A stretch of 64,000 bases of DNA from Yoonia maricola (GCF_002797915.1 NZ_PGTY01000001.1:434001-498000); one strand, 5' to 3'; positions 38,408 to 50,553 are shown, counted from the stretch's first letter. Translations and numbers: made by a program. The notes: a model not told the origin generated them from the sequence alone.

Positions 38408-38866
38408 ATGACTGTCGATATGATACCGCTGGCGATGGGCGCCGTTTTGGTTGTGGCTATGGTGCTGGAAATCAAAACCGGGCGTATCCCCAACTGGTTG
38501 ACTTTATTGCCATTCTTGCTGTTTGCTGCACTTTTGGTCGTTTCAGGGGATCGCACAACGCTTTATTGGCAAATGGGTCTTGCAGTGGGTGTTTTCGTCT
38601 TTGGACTTGTGATGTTTGCACTTGGTGGATCGGGCGCGGGGGCCGTCAAGTTGATGACCGGGACAGCACTTTTCGTGCCGCTGGCCAAGGCGGGTTATGC
38701 TGCCATTATCTTTTTTCTGGTGTTCTTCATCAGTTCTTTCGTTTTTGTCCAGATCCGCAAGGCTTTCGGGTCGGAAAATAGCTCTTGGCACCTGATGGCC
38801 AACGCTGTTTTGCCGTTGAGCTTTTCGATTGGTGTGGCAGGGCTAACGGGCATGTTCTGGCTATAA
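38408..38866 (+). CDS. Prepilin-peptidase-like (A24/CpaA) membrane protein lacking the catalytic aspartates
   Basis: 152 residues with about five hydrophobic helices. The first family motif reads LEIKTGRIPNWL, where the usual DxRxRxIPN aspartate is a glutamate. The second, normally GxGDVKL, reads GSGAGAVKL, so the second aspartate is an alanine. Aspartyl prepilin peptidases need both, so cleavage activity is unlikely. No pilin or Tad genes are near. It follows pgi by 49 bases with GAAGGA before the ATG and converges on a tRNA gene. Confidence 0.8.
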   Translation: MTVDMIPLAMGAVLVVAMVLEIKTGRIPNWLTLLPFLLFAALLVVSGDRTTLYWQMGLAVGVFVFGLVMFALGGSGAGAVKLMTGTALFVPLAKAGYAAIIFFLVFFISSFVFVQIRKAFGSENSSWHLMANAVLPLSFSIGVAGLTGMFWL

Positions 38867-38873
38867 ATGCCCA

Positions 38874-38947
38874 TGGAGCGGGTAACGGGAATCGAACCCG
38901 TAACTGAAGCTTGGGAAGCTTTCGTGATACCTTTTCACCATACCCGC
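38874..38947 (-). tRNA. tRNA-Gly, anticodon CCC
   Basis: 74 bases including an encoded CCA. The acceptor stem GCGGGTA/TACCCGC, a GTGA/TCAC D stem, an anticodon loop reading TTCCCAA (CCC at 34-36) and a CGGGTTCGATTCCCG T-arm all pair correctly. The anticodon stem has one A-C mismatch at its outer pair. Reads the GGG codon. Confidence 0.95.
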
Positions 38948-38957
38948 TTGTCCCGGT

Positions 38958-38986
38958 CAGATACGCTTGGGGCGGGCTTGCGTCAA
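38958..38986 (-). promoter_or_regulatory. Sigma70-type promoter of tRNA-Gly
   Basis: On the minus strand, TTGACG (38981-38986) and TATCTG (38958-38963) are separated by exactly 17 bases. The predicted transcription start falls about four bases before the tRNA 5' end, leaving almost no leader. Confidence 0.75.
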
Positions 38987-38998
38987 TGTATGTTTTGC

Positions 38999-39028
38999 GT
39001 ACAGAACCTGTACATACCCTGTATGTAC
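38999..39028. repeat. Overlapping inverted repeats between the RACo-like gene and tRNA-Gly
   Basis: GTACAG AAC CTGTAC (38999-39013) and GTACATAC CCT GTATGTAC (39010-39028) share four bases, so the two hairpins exclude each other in RNA. They lie between the end of the RACo-like gene and the tRNA promoter, and could end the former transcript or act as an operator. No T-run follows. Confidence 0.5.
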
Positions 39029-39037
39029 AAAGCATCC

Positions 39038-41071
39038 CTACCGCGCGCGTCTGCGTCTGCGCCCGCTGTCCCCGCCGCCTGTGTTGTGATTGACCTGCGG
39101 GATCGTCACGATGCTTTCCAAGATCGGGAATGGTTCTACCGCGTTGGGGATGTTTGAGGCGTTGACGAAGTGTTCCTGAAACCGCGGTTCAATCGCAGTT
39201 TCGATCTTGTGGATGTTGTGAACCGTCTCTTCGATTTCGTGCCGTGCTTCGGTGTTGAGCAGGGCGATCCGTGCGCCCGTGCCAGCGGCGTTGCCCGCGC
39301 TTGTTACCTTATCCAACGGTGCGTCGGGGATCATGCCCAGCACCATCGCGTGTTTAGGGCTGATGTGTGCGCCGAAAGCGCCCGCCAGAACCACGCGGTC
39401 CACCTTGTCGACACCGAATTTGTCCATGAGCAGGCGCGCGCCAGAATACAGCGCCGCCTTGGCCATTTGGATTTGCCGAATGTCGGTGTTTGTAACAGTG
39501 ATCTTTGGCCCGCCATTTTCAGTACCGTCGTAGAGCAGGTAGGAATTCGTGCGTCCGTCCTGAAAGCAATTGGGTGATCCGGTCTGTTCGGCCGATCCGA
39601 TCAGGCCGGGGCCGTCGACGATACCGGCCATGCGCATCTCTGCAATCACTTCTATGATACCGGATCCACAGATGCCGGTGATGCCGGTTTGCGCGATGGC
39701 GGCGTCAAACCCGTCTTGGTCGGACCAGAGCTCTGATCCGATAACCTGAAAGCGGGGCCGTTTCGTGACCGGATCGATTTCAACATGCTCAATCGCGCCG
39801 GGGGCCGCGCGCTGTCCGCTGGTGATCTGCGCGCCCTCAAAGGCGGGGCCGGTGGGGGACGAACAGGCGAGCACCTTTTCTTTGTTGCCCAGCAGGATTT
39901 CCGCGTTGGTCCCCACATCCACGACAAGCACAAGGTCTTCAGATTTGTCGGGGGCTTCAGAAAGCGCCACCGCCGCCGCATCAGCACCGACGTGGCCTGC
40001 GATGCAAGGCAACAGGTAGACACGGGACGCGGGGTGCAGGTTCAGGTCCAATTCGGACGCGCGCAGCGAGATAGCCTCAGACGTAGCGAGCGCGAAGGGG
40101 GCTTGGCCCAGCTCATAGGCGTCGATGCCAAGGAAAAGATGGTGCATCACCGGGTTGCAGACGAAGACGGCATCAACAATCAGGTCGCGGTCGATTTCTG
40201 CCTCGGATGCAATTTGCACGAAAAGTGCGTTCATCCCTTCCCGCACAGCCGTTGTCATCTCGTCCGATCCGGTCGGGTTCATCATGCCATAGCTGACCCG
40301 GCTCATCAGATCTTCGCCAAAGCGGATTTGCGGGTTCATGATGCCGGAGGACGCCACAACCTCACCCGATTGCAGATCACACAGGTGGGCGGCGATGGTA
40401 GTGGACCCCAGATCCACGGCGAGGCCATAAAGCGTGCCCTCGTAGAACCCCGGCCAGATGTGAATAATGCGTGGGCTGAAAACCGCGTCACCGAGGTGGA
40501 CGGCGACGGTGACTTTCCATTCGCCCTTACGCAACGCGCTTTGCAGCGTTTTGAGAACACCAAGATCAGCCTCGAGATCGGGCAGGTCCCAGTCGCGGCG
40601 CAGGGCGGTAATCAGCCGTTCCAAGTCACCTGAGGGGTCGTGCATGTCCGGTTCAGCCACTTCGACATAGTACAGCTTGGTCGAGGGGTTCATGACAATA
40701 TCGCGCGCTTCTGCCCGTTTGCGCACGACTTGCTTGTGCACTTGGCTTTCGGCAGGCACATCAATCACAACGTCGCTTTGGATCGTGGCTTGGCAGCCAA
40801 GGCGGCGGCCCTTCTTCAGCCCGCGTTTGTCGTCATATCGTTGTTCTACGCTGTTCCATTCGGACAGCGCCGTATCCGCCACCGTCACGCCATGCTTTGA
40901 GAATTCTCCATAGGATGGCGTGATTTGGCATTTCGAACAAATGCCGCGCCCACCACAGACACTATCGAGATCAACGCCTAGCTGCCGCGCCGCTGTCAGG
41001 ACAGGGGTACCAACTGGAAAGTTGCCGCGTTTCCCCGATGGGGTAAAAATTACAAGTGGATCGTTGGACAT
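39038..41071 (-). CDS. RACo/RamA-like reductive activator of corrinoid proteins (ferredoxin plus ASKHA domains)
   Basis: 677 residues. The N-terminal [2Fe-2S] ferredoxin domain has cysteines at 39, 45, 48 and 93 (CX5CX2C plus a distant Cys). A linker and an ASKHA-type ATPase domain follow, with AVDLGSTTIAAHLCDL and VVDVGTNAEILLG phosphate loops and GAFGAHISP. The protein ends in an Arg-rich tail. Family knowledge: these proteins use ATP to return Co(II) corrinoid to active Co(I) in methyltransferase systems. The matching methyl-tetrahydrofolate genes are at 58-60 kb, not adjacent. No ribosome site anomaly; the gene stands alone. Confidence 0.92.
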   Translation of the reverse strand: MSNDPLVIFTPSGKRGNFPVGTPVLTAARQLGVDLDSVCGGRGICSKCQITPSYGEFSKHGVTVADTALSEWNSVEQRYDDKRGLKKGRRLGCQATIQSDVVIDVPAESQVHKQVVRKRAEARDIVMNPSTKLYYVEVAEPDMHDPSGDLERLITALRRDWDLPDLEADLGVLKTLQSALRKGEWKVTVAVHLGDAVFSPRIIHIWPGFYEGTLYGLAVDLGSTTIAAHLCDLQSGEVVASSGIMNPQIRFGEDLMSRVSYGMMNPTGSDEMTTAVREGMNALFVQIASEAEIDRDLIVDAVFVCNPVMHHLFLGIDAYELGQAPFALATSEAISLRASELDLNLHPASRVYLLPCIAGHVGADAAAVALSEAPDKSEDLVLVVDVGTNAEILLGNKEKVLACSSPTGPAFEGAQITSGQRAAPGAIEHVEIDPVTKRPRFQVIGSELWSDQDGFDAAIAQTGITGICGSGIIEVIAEMRMAGIVDGPGLIGSAEQTGSPNCFQDGRTNSYLLYDGTENGGPKITVTNTDIRQIQMAKAALYSGARLLMDKFGVDKVDRVVLAGAFGAHISPKHAMVLGMIPDAPLDKVTSAGNAAGTGARIALLNTEARHEIEETVHNIHKIETAIEPRFQEHFVNASNIPNAVEPFPILESIVTIPQVNHNTGGGDSGRRRRRAR

Positions 41072-41228
41072 GATGCGCGCCTGTTTTGTCTTGGCACGAA
41101 TGTATCTTCTGCACGCGCAATAGAAAGGCCCGTATCCGTCATAATAACTATGAGCAGCGGCATTACGTTATGACGATTAGAGGTCTGCTTGGGGCCCAAA
41201 CTACCTGTTTTCTGCGGTACGGCGAATG

Positions 41229-43579
<2,351 letters not shown>

Positions 43580-43582
43580 GCC

Positions 43583-44743
43583 ATGACACCGGGCGCGCGT
43601 GTGGCGGCCGCAATTGCGGTGCTTGATGAAATTCAAGGCGGGGCGGCAGCCGAACAGGCGCTGACCGCTTGGGCGCGGGGCAGCCGCTATGCCGGATCAA
43701 AGGATCGCGCTGCTGTCCGCGACCATGTGTTTGATGTGTTGCGCGCAAAACGGTCTTTGGGCGATGGGTCCGGGCGCAGTCTCATGCAGCGTTTGGCGCT
43801 GCGTGAGGGCTGGGATATCGCAGCGTTATTTTCCGGTGATGGCCACGCAGCCGCGCCCCTGAGTGCAGAGGAACACGATGCGCTTGCCGTACCTTTACAG
43901 TTGTCAGATGCTGCGCGTTGTGATGTGCCAGAGTGGCTTTGGCCGCTGTGGCAGTACAGTTTGGGCGATCAGGCCGAGGCTGCTGCGATCACCCAACAAG
44001 GCCGCGCCGCGGTGTTTTTACGTGTAAACGGCAATAAGGCGACGGTCGCTCAAGCGACGCAGGCTTTGGCACAGGATACAATTGGTGTCGTTGCGTATCC
44101 TACGGCGCCGGGATGCCTGCGTGTGACGACAAACCCGCGCCGTATAAAAACCAGCGCAGCTTATTTGACAGGGCTGGTTGAGCTTCAGGATGCAGCCTCG
44201 CAGGAGGCGGTGCGCAACACGCCGGTTCCGACTGACGCGCGGGTGCTGGATTATTGTGCCGGCGGCGGGGGCAAGGCGCTGGCCTTTGCCGATATCCATG
44301 ATGCAACCGTATTTGCCCATGATATCGCGCCGCAACGCCTGCGCGACCTACCGACGCGCGCTAAACGGGCAGGGGTGAAGATCACGATTTTGCCGACGCA
44401 TGCCTTGGCCGATCACCCCAAATTTGATGTCGTCTTTTGCGATGCGCCTTGCAGCGGAAGCGGGACTTGGCGGCGCACGCCCGATGCAAAATGGCGTTTG
44501 AACGCTGATATTTTGCACGGGTTGATGCAATCGCAGGCCGAGGCACTGCACGGGGCTGCGCAATCAGTCGCATCAGGTGGCATCTTGGTTTATGCGACCT
44601 GTTCCGTACTTGCGGACGAAAACCGAAATATTGTGCAAAGCTTCTGTTTTCGAAACCCCGGTTGGCAGATCGTGCGAGACAACCAACGCTTGCCAGATGC
44701 GCATGGTGATGGGTTTTATACCTGCGTCCTTATGTATCCGTAA
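43583..44743 (+). CDS. RsmB/NOP2-type SAM-dependent RNA (cytosine-5) methyltransferase
   Basis: 386 residues. DYCAGGGGKALAFADI is the SAM loop, CDAPCSGSGTWRRTPDAKW holds the first conserved cysteine, and YATCSVLADENRNIVQ the second, as in rRNA m5C methylases. The N-terminal helical part resembles the NusB-like domain. It probably methylates 16S rRNA, though the exact base cannot be named. It follows guaB in the same direction with three bases between. Confidence 0.88.
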   Translation: MTPGARVAAAIAVLDEIQGGAAAEQALTAWARGSRYAGSKDRAAVRDHVFDVLRAKRSLGDGSGRSLMQRLALREGWDIAALFSGDGHAAAPLSAEEHDALAVPLQLSDAARCDVPEWLWPLWQYSLGDQAEAAAITQQGRAAVFLRVNGNKATVAQATQALAQDTIGVVAYPTAPGCLRVTTNPRRIKTSAAYLTGLVELQDAASQEAVRNTPVPTDARVLDYCAGGGGKALAFADIHDATVFAHDIAPQRLRDLPTRAKRAGVKITILPTHALADHPKFDVVFCDAPCSGSGTWRRTPDAKWRLNADILHGLMQSQAEALHGAAQSVASGGILVYATCSVLADENRNIVQSFCFRNPGWQIVRDNQRLPDAHGDGFYTCVLMYP

Positions 44744-44782
44744 TGCAACCTAGAATTGTTTTCAAAACTTTGATATCTGTGT

Positions 44783-44796
44783 TTAACGGACGTTAA
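44783..44796. promoter_or_regulatory. Inverted repeat upstream of the CckA gene
   Basis: TTAACG GA CGTTAA has perfect six-base arms, about 45 bases before the likely GTG start. It resembles a CtrA site (TTAA-N7-TTAA) but the spacer is six bases. Its role is uncertain. Confidence 0.4.
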
Positions 44797-44841
44797 GAAA
44801 GAAGCAATTAAGGTCCGCCTGCGTGTAGTGAGGTGTTGTTA

Positions 44842-47187
44842 GTGCCATTTGACCAATCATTTGAAATGCAATCTTCTTCGGTACCTCATAAGACCCCTTC
44901 GATCTTGCATCTATTGTCTGCCGGTGTGCTATGTATGGCGATCGCGGTTTTCCTGCCACTGGCTTCCATGCAGTATGGTTTTACCATCTGTGGCGGTATT
45001 TTGATCTGTCTTGCGGGGTTCTTGAAAACATCTGGTTTCGGAGCCGAGCAGCACAACATGCGTGTGTGGGAAACCGCAAGACGCATGATCGCACATGATG
45101 TCGGCGTTGGTTTTGTGACCGATCGGGCAGGCGTTGTTCAATTTGCCAATGCTGGCGCCAAAGACCGTTTTGGTGAGGCGCAGGGCCGGAGCCTTGCAGC
45201 TGTGTTTGAGGTGATGTTGGCCAACCCCGCCAGCGTTTTGTCTCAGGTCGTTTCGCAAGGGCAAGAAACCGGGGCGCAGACCGAAGATATCGTCACGCGC
45301 GGTGGGCACTTTCGGCTGCGTTTGCTGATTATGGGTGATGACTGCCATATGTGGTGGCTTGATGACCTCAGCTACAGCGGTGCCGTTGGAGGAAAATACC
45401 GGCACCACCGTGCTTTTCCGATGATGACGGTTGCCTCGGATGGTCGTGTTCTTGGTATGACGGATCTGTTTCGCGCCCGCGTTGGCTTTCCTGTTCGATC
45501 CTTGGACGAAGCATTCGAAGATTTGCCGCTGCGCAGCGGGCAGGTGCACAGTTTACGTGGTATGGATGGTCCTATTCCTGTTGTGGTGGCGATTATTGAA
45601 GGGAAAGACGATACGCGGGATATCTATCTGCTGCCGGGTGCTGGCGCATCGCTGATGCCACCGCAGTTGGAGGCCGGGTGGGACGCGATTGAGGATTTGC
45701 CGGTGCCGTTGTTGAAGGTGGCACAGGATGGTGCTCTTCTTGGGGCAAACCGCGAAGCCCGCCAATTGCTGAACATCACATCGACCAAAGGACGACATTT
45801 GGCAGATGTGCTGAATGATCCGGGGCGTCCTATCAATGACTGGCTGTCGGAGGCGCTCAGCGGGCATTCGGGAAATGTGTCGCAGTTTTTGAATGGACGT
45901 GGCAAAAAACAAGATACCTTTGTGCAGGTGACACTGAACACGGCCGGCGCGCCCGATGATTTGCATCTGATCGCTGTGTTGAACGATGTGACCGAATTGC
46001 GGTCGTTGGAATTACAGTTTGTCCAAAGCCAAAAGATGCAGGCGATTGGGCAATTGGCAGGTGGTGTCGCGCATGATTTCAATAATCTGCTTACGGCAAT
46101 TTCCGGCCACTGTGAACTATTGCTCTGTAATCATGACGAACATGATCAGGACTATGGTGACTTGATCCAGATTCATCAGAATACCAACCGTGCCGCCAGC
46201 CTTGTGGGGCAACTGCTTGCTTTTTCGCGCAAGCAGAACCTGCAACTGGAAACGATTGATCTGCGCGACACGCTGTCGGACCTGACCCATCTGTTGAACC
46301 GTTTGGTTGGTGAAAAGGTGACCCTCACGCTCGATCATGACCCGCAATTGGCGCATATCAAGGCAGATAAACGCCAGTTGGAACAGGTGTTGATGAACCT
46401 TGTGGTCAATGCACGCGACGCCATGCAGGGCGCGGGCGAAATCCGTGTGTTGACCAAGAATACGAAACTAACCAAGGCAATGCACCGTGACCGGGCGACT
46501 GTGCCTGCGGGTGAATATGTCCTCGTGAAGGTGATCGACAAAGGGCAGGGTATTTCAGCCGACAAGCTGGGCAAGATATTTGAGCCTTTCTTTACCACCA
46601 AACGCACCGGTGAGGGGACGGGGCTGGGTCTGTCGACGGCTTATGGTATCGTCAAGCAGACGGGCGGGTTCATTTTCGTGGATACCGTGGTGGGCGAAGG
46701 TACGACGTTTTCACTGTTTTTCCCACGCCATATGGCAAAGGAAAGCCCAGTGCCAAAGCCGACAGTCGTCACATCGCCCCGTATCAAAACAAGTGCCGAG
46801 GGCGTTGTTCTGCTGGTTGAAGACGAAGCCCCTGTGAGGGCGTTTGCAACACGCGCACTACGTTTGCGGGGCTATACCGTGCTTGAAGCCGATCATGCAG
46901 AGGCTGCGCTGGAGATGCTGGAGAACGAAGATTTGCACGTCGATATTTTTGTCACTGACGTGATTATGCCGGGCCTTGATGGGCCAACTTGGGTACGTCA
47001 GGCGCTACAGTCACGTCCTGACACAAAGGTCGTTTTCGTATCAGGCTATCCTGAAGATGCCTTTGATGATGGCCAACCAGAGGTTGTTGGGGCCGCCTTC
47101 TTGCCCAAGCCGTTTTCGCTGAAGGATTTGACAGATACAGTGCAGGATCAATTGCTTGCACCGACTGACAAGGTGGCGACAGCCTGA
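44842..47187 (+). CDS. cckA: Hybrid histidine kinase CckA
   Basis: About 781 residues. A GTG at 44842 has GAGG eight bases upstream; a GTG at 44833 or ATG at 44866 are alternatives. Two membrane helices (about residues 25-65) precede PAS-like regions (95-380). The kinase core has the histidine motif [17 protein letters not shown], the N-box [10 protein letters not shown] and [19 protein letters not shown] receiver domain at the C-terminus has [12 protein letters not shown] with the phospho-acceptor Asp. CckA feeds phosphate via ChpT to CtrA, controlling the cell cycle in Caulobacter and motility or gene transfer agents in Rhodobacterales. Confidence 0.95.
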   Translation: MPFDQSFEMQSSSVPHKTPSILHLLSAGVLCMAIAVFLPLASMQYGFTICGGILICLAGFLKTSGFGAEQHNMRVWETARRMIAHDVGVGFVTDRAGVVQFANAGAKDRFGEAQGRSLAAVFEVMLANPASVLSQVVSQGQETGAQTEDIVTRGGHFRLRLLIMGDDCHMWWLDDLSYSGAVGGKYRHHRAFPMMTVASDGRVLGMTDLFRARVGFPVRSLDEAFEDLPLRSGQVHSLRGMDGPIPVVVAIIEGKDDTRDIYLLPGAGASLMPPQLEAGWDAIEDLPVPLLKVAQDGALLGANREARQLLNITSTKGRHLADVLNDPGRPINDWLSEALSGHSGNVSQFLNGRGKKQDTFVQVTLNTAGAPDDLHLIAVLNDVTELRSLELQFVQSQKMQAIGQLAGGVAHDFNNLLTAISGHCELLLCNHDEHDQDYGDLIQIHQNTNRAASLVGQLLAFSRKQNLQLETIDLRDTLSDLTHLLNRLVGEKVTLTLDHDPQLAHIKADKRQLEQVLMNLVVNARDAMQGAGEIRVLTKNTKLTKAMHRDRATVPAGEYVLVKVIDKGQGISADKLGKIFEPFFTTKRTGEGTGLGLSTAYGIVKQTGGFIFVDTVVGEGTTFSLFFPRHMAKESPVPKPTVVTSPRIKTSAEGVVLLVEDEAPVRAFATRALRLRGYTVLEADHAEAALEMLENEDLHVDIFVTDVIMPGLDGPTWVRQALQSRPDTKVVFVSGYPEDAFDDGQPEVVGAAFLPKPFSLKDLTDTVQDQLLAPTDKVATA

Positions 47188-47191
47188 TGGG

Positions 47192-48160
47192 TTAGCTTAA
47201 CCCGGCCAGATGTGCCGCAGACCCGGTCAGTGCGGCATAGTCATCTTCGATGACGTGAACGGCGAAATTGCCCATGAACCCCGCAAAGCGGCCCTTATCG
47301 CGAAAGGCCTCTGCGAAACCAAAGTGATTGAGGTGAGGGGCAAAGGCGCGCGCGACACCGCCTGCCAAATAAACGCCGCCGAACGGCAGTTGGATCAACG
47401 ACAGGTTTCCGCAGACGGTGCCCAATATGCGGGTGAACAGTTGTGCAGCCGCCGCGGCGCGCTGGTCTGATCCGTCTGCGCAGGCCGCCATGATGTCTTT
47501 TGCCGCGCATTCGCGCGGATCGCCAGCTTCTTGACCCAGAAACGCATAGACGCGTTCCAGCCCGCGTCCCGATAGCACGTCTTCGACGGCGGGAAATCCA
47601 TGTGCCGTTGACACAAATTGGCACAGCCGCAGTTCCAATTCATTGCGGATCGGCAGGTTTGCGTGCCCGCTTTCGGAAGGGGTGACAATGCGACCATGTT
47701 CGAGGTCATAGACCGGCGCGGCATTGAACCCGGTGCCTATGCCGACAACTAATTTCGTCGCTTTCGCATCACCGGTCGGGCCGGGCAGAATACATCGGAT
47801 ATTGGCATCGTCGATATGTCCCAGCGCGTATCCCTGCGCCTGCAGATCATTCAGGATCGCAACCGTTTCCGCCTTGGTCGCCCGCGCGAGCGTGTCTTTG
47901 TCAATGGTCCAATCAAGGTTGGTCATCGTCGCCCGGCCATCGCGCACGGGGCCTGCAACGGCGACACATGCAGCAATAGGATCAACGCCCCCTTCATCGG
48001 CGATATAACGTGTCAGAACGGATTCGAGCCCTGCAAACGCGGTGTTGCGATAGCGCCGGATCGTGCCGCTGACAATGCGCTGCCCATCAGCCAAGGCCAC
48101 ACGCGTGTTGGTTCCGCCGATATCGGCGACCAGGGAATATATGTTGTCAGGATGTCCCAT
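47192..48160 (-). CDS. glk: Glucokinase
   Basis: 322 residues. Phosphorylates glucose with ATP. LVADIGGTNTRVALADG at the N-terminus is the phosphate-binding loop; AAVAGPV-like ACVAVAGPVRDG, VVGIGTGFNAAP and ESGHANLP follow, and GGVYLAGGVARAFAPHL completes the hexokinase fold (Glk type). It is third in the leftward operon repressor-GH1-glk, eight bases after the glucosidase gene, so glucose released by the hydrolases is phosphorylated for zwf. Confidence 0.96.
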   Translation of the reverse strand: MGHPDNIYSLVADIGGTNTRVALADGQRIVSGTIRRYRNTAFAGLESVLTRYIADEGGVDPIAACVAVAGPVRDGRATMTNLDWTIDKDTLARATKAETVAILNDLQAQGYALGHIDDANIRCILPGPTGDAKATKLVVGIGTGFNAAPVYDLEHGRIVTPSESGHANLPIRNELELRLCQFVSTAHGFPAVEDVLSGRGLERVYAFLGQEAGDPRECAAKDIMAACADGSDQRAAAAAQLFTRILGTVCGNLSLIQLPFGGVYLAGGVARAFAPHLNHFGFAEAFRDKGRFAGFMGNFAVHVIEDDYAALTGSAAHLAGLS

Positions 48161-48168
48161 TGCCGTCC

Positions 48169-49491
48169 TTACTGCGCGATCGCCGATTTGAGCGCGTGAT
48201 AAGATGCTTTAGGCGTCCGCTTCAAGGTTTCAAAATCGACATGGATCATCCCGAACCGCTTTTCATAGCCAAAGGCCCATTCGTAGTTGTCCAGAAGCGA
48301 CCAATAAAAGAACCCCTGCACATTTGCGCCCTCTGCAATGGCCTGTTGGGTGGCAAGCATATGATCCGAGACGAATTTCATCCGTTCGGGATCATAGACT
48401 GCCCCGTTTTCAACCTGATCATCCCAAGCCATGCCGTTTTCAGTTACATAAATGGGCATATCTCCGATGTAATCGCGCGACAGCCGGGTTAGGAACGTGC
48501 GGAGGCCATCGGGGTAAATCTCCCATCCCATTTGCGTTTTGTCGCCGGGGCCTTCCTCGGACATCAAATGCGGCCACACGGCTGCTTTATTGGCCATTAT
48601 TTTATGCCGGGTGTAGTAATTCACACCAAGATAGTCGATGGGCTGACTGATCTCAGCCATGTCATCTTCCCAGCCTTTGGGCATGTGGGGGGCAAGCCCT
48701 GTCAATGCCTCAGACGGGTAGATGCCTTTGGTGATCGCTTCGATGAACCACCGGTTCATGATGGCGTCCCATGTCGTGGCGGCCTGTGCCGCCGCTGCAG
48801 AACTGTCCTGCGGTTCGGTATGATCAAAGTTCAGTACGATCCCGCAGTTCTGCATGCCCTTTGCACGCAGCCGTGTCATGGCGATACCGTGGGCCAGGTT
48901 GATATGGTGCATCGCGCGGGCCGTCGCCCGAATATCCTTAAGCCCCGGTGCGTGATGGCCGAGGAAATGCGACAGATATGAGATGCACCATGGTTCGTTA
49001 ATGGTGGCAATCGCCGCAACACGGTCGCCAATCCGGTCGGTGATCACATCTGTAAAATCACCAAAATAGTTGCAGGTATCCCGGTTCATCCAGCCGCCCT
49101 GATCGGCCAGCGCAGCAGGCAGTTCCCAGTGATAGAGCGTTTGGAAGGGCTGCAAGTCACGTTCCAGCATCGCGTCAACCAGACGGTCATAAAAATCAAG
49201 GCCTTCGGGGTTGGGGGTGCGCCCATCGGGCATTACCCGCGCCCATGATGTGGAGAAACGATAGGCATCCATGCCGGCATCTTTGAGCAGATCGAGATCT
49301 TCGGCGAAGCGGTGATAGTGATCGCAGGCCACTGCGCCATCTTCGGCGCGGACCACATTGCCGGGACCAGCAGCGAATGTATCCCAATGTGTCGGACCTG
49401 CGCCACCAAATTGATGCCCTTCAATCTGATAGGCAGCGGTTGCAGCCCCAAAAAGAAAGTTTTCGGGGAAGTCGGATCGTTTGAAATCCAT
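48169..49491 (-). CDS. Beta-glucosidase, glycoside hydrolase family 1
   Basis: 440 residues, full-length GH1 TIM barrel. FPENFLFGAATAAYQIEG at the start, the acid/base motif TINEPWCISY near residue 165, and the nucleophile motif YVTENGMAW near residue 350 are intact. No signal peptide, so it acts in the cytosol on imported beta-glucosides such as cellobiose. It is sandwiched between the repressor (two bases) and glk (eight bases), which suggests the locus handles beta- as well as alpha-linked glucosides. Confidence 0.96.
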   Translation of the reverse strand: MDFKRSDFPENFLFGAATAAYQIEGHQFGGAGPTHWDTFAAGPGNVVRAEDGAVACDHYHRFAEDLDLLKDAGMDAYRFSTSWARVMPDGRTPNPEGLDFYDRLVDAMLERDLQPFQTLYHWELPAALADQGGWMNRDTCNYFGDFTDVITDRIGDRVAAIATINEPWCISYLSHFLGHHAPGLKDIRATARAMHHINLAHGIAMTRLRAKGMQNCGIVLNFDHTEPQDSSAAAAQAATTWDAIMNRWFIEAITKGIYPSEALTGLAPHMPKGWEDDMAEISQPIDYLGVNYYTRHKIMANKAAVWPHLMSEEGPGDKTQMGWEIYPDGLRTFLTRLSRDYIGDMPIYVTENGMAWDDQVENGAVYDPERMKFVSDHMLATQQAIAEGANVQGFFYWSLLDNYEWAFGYEKRFGMIHVDFETLKRTPKASYHALKSAIAQ

Positions 49492-49493
49492 GA

Positions 49494-50525
49494 TCAGTCC
49501 TTTCGGGGGGCAGGGCCGGTGGATGACCCGACCATCAATTCCGCTTCAAGCAGTCGTGTTTGCGGAGGCATGAGCGGGTTCGCGATTGCCGCCAGAAGCA
49601 TCTCGGCCAATTGCTGCCCCGCATCGCGCACGGATGACCGGGTCGCCGTAAAGATCGGCACATCGCCACCGTTTTGCAGATACGACAGCGCATCGTCATG
49701 CGTGACGACAGAGACATCCTTGCCCATGACGTACCCCTTTTCCTCAATCGCGCGCCGCACGCCCAAGGCCGAGATCAGCGACGAACATAAGACTGCCGTT
49801 GGTGGATTGTCGCGGGCCAGCATGTCGCGCGTGCATGTGTAGCCGAACACCTCCGTCATTTCGCCAGAGCGCATCAGATCGGGATCAGGTGCGCCATCAT
49901 GTGCCATCAGCGAGGCGGCGTACCCTTCGCGTCTGCGGTGCGCGAAATCCATCCCTTCCAGTCCGTTGATTAAGGCAATCCGGCGGTGGCCAAGATCAAA
50001 CAGGAAATCTGTTGCCCGCTCAAATGCCCGGCGGTTGTTCACATCAAGCCACGCATAGGGCTGGTCATATCCAGAGGCGCGCCCATGTACCGCAAAAGGC
50101 AGATCCAGCGATTGCAACAAGGCGATGCGTGGATCGTCCATGCGCGGCCCGTGTACGACGACACCATCCACAGCACGCCGTGACTTAAGCCCTTCGTAGA
50201 TGCGCCGTTCGCTGGCGTCATCAACGATAGAGAGGATCATTTCATAGCCATGACGCGCATAGGTTTCGCCCGCACCGGCGATAAAATCGCCAAAAATCGG
50301 ATTAACCATCTCGTGTTTGCTGGATATCGGGATCACATGGCCGATCGCCAGTGCTTTGCCTGTGGCCAGCCCCTTGGCCCGTGTTGAGGGGCTGTAGTTG
50401 AAAGTGCGTGCGGCCTCTTCCACGCGGCGGCGTGTGGCCGGGCTGACCTCGGGATAACCATTCAAAGCGCGGCTGACGGTGGTTTGGCTAAGACCGAGAT
50501 TCTGCGAGAGTTCTTTTAAATTCAT
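49494..50525 (-). CDS. aglR: LacI family transcriptional repressor of the alpha-glucoside locus (AglR-like)
   Basis: 343 residues from ATG 50525, where MNLKELSQNLGLSQTTVSRALNGYPEVS gives the LacI helix-turn-helix at the N-terminus; an upstream ATG (50603) was rejected because it adds unrelated residues. A periplasmic-binding-like sensor domain follows (IGHVIPISSKHEMVNPIF, RAVDGVVVHGPRMD). It likely binds glucosides or a sugar phosphate and releases the AGCGCT-core palindromes in the divergent region, and the matching one before zwf. Named from its context beside aglEFGAK. Confidence 0.9.
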   Translation of the reverse strand: MNLKELSQNLGLSQTTVSRALNGYPEVSPATRRRVEEAARTFNYSPSTRAKGLATGKALAIGHVIPISSKHEMVNPIFGDFIAGAGETYARHGYEMILSIVDDASERRIYEGLKSRRAVDGVVVHGPRMDDPRIALLQSLDLPFAVHGRASGYDQPYAWLDVNNRRAFERATDFLFDLGHRRIALINGLEGMDFAHRRREGYAASLMAHDGAPDPDLMRSGEMTEVFGYTCTRDMLARDNPPTAVLCSSLISALGVRRAIEEKGYVMGKDVSVVTHDDALSYLQNGGDVPIFTATRSSVRDAGQQLAEMLLAAIANPLMPPQTRLLEAELMVGSSTGPAPRKD

Positions 50526-50543
50526 GGACTCAGCTGTGTTTCC

Positions 50544-50553
50544 AAAGCGCTGT
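50544..50553. promoter_or_regulatory. Partial LacI-type operator near the repressor start
   Basis: AAAGCGCTGT shares the AGCGCT core of the other palindromes and lies 19 bases before the repressor ATG on its transcript side. Possibly an autoregulatory site; the right half is imperfect. Confidence 0.4.

Noticed and set aside
44783-44796. Canonical CtrA binding site
   Set aside because: The TTAA half-sites are separated by six rather than seven bases, so only a generic inverted repeat is listed.
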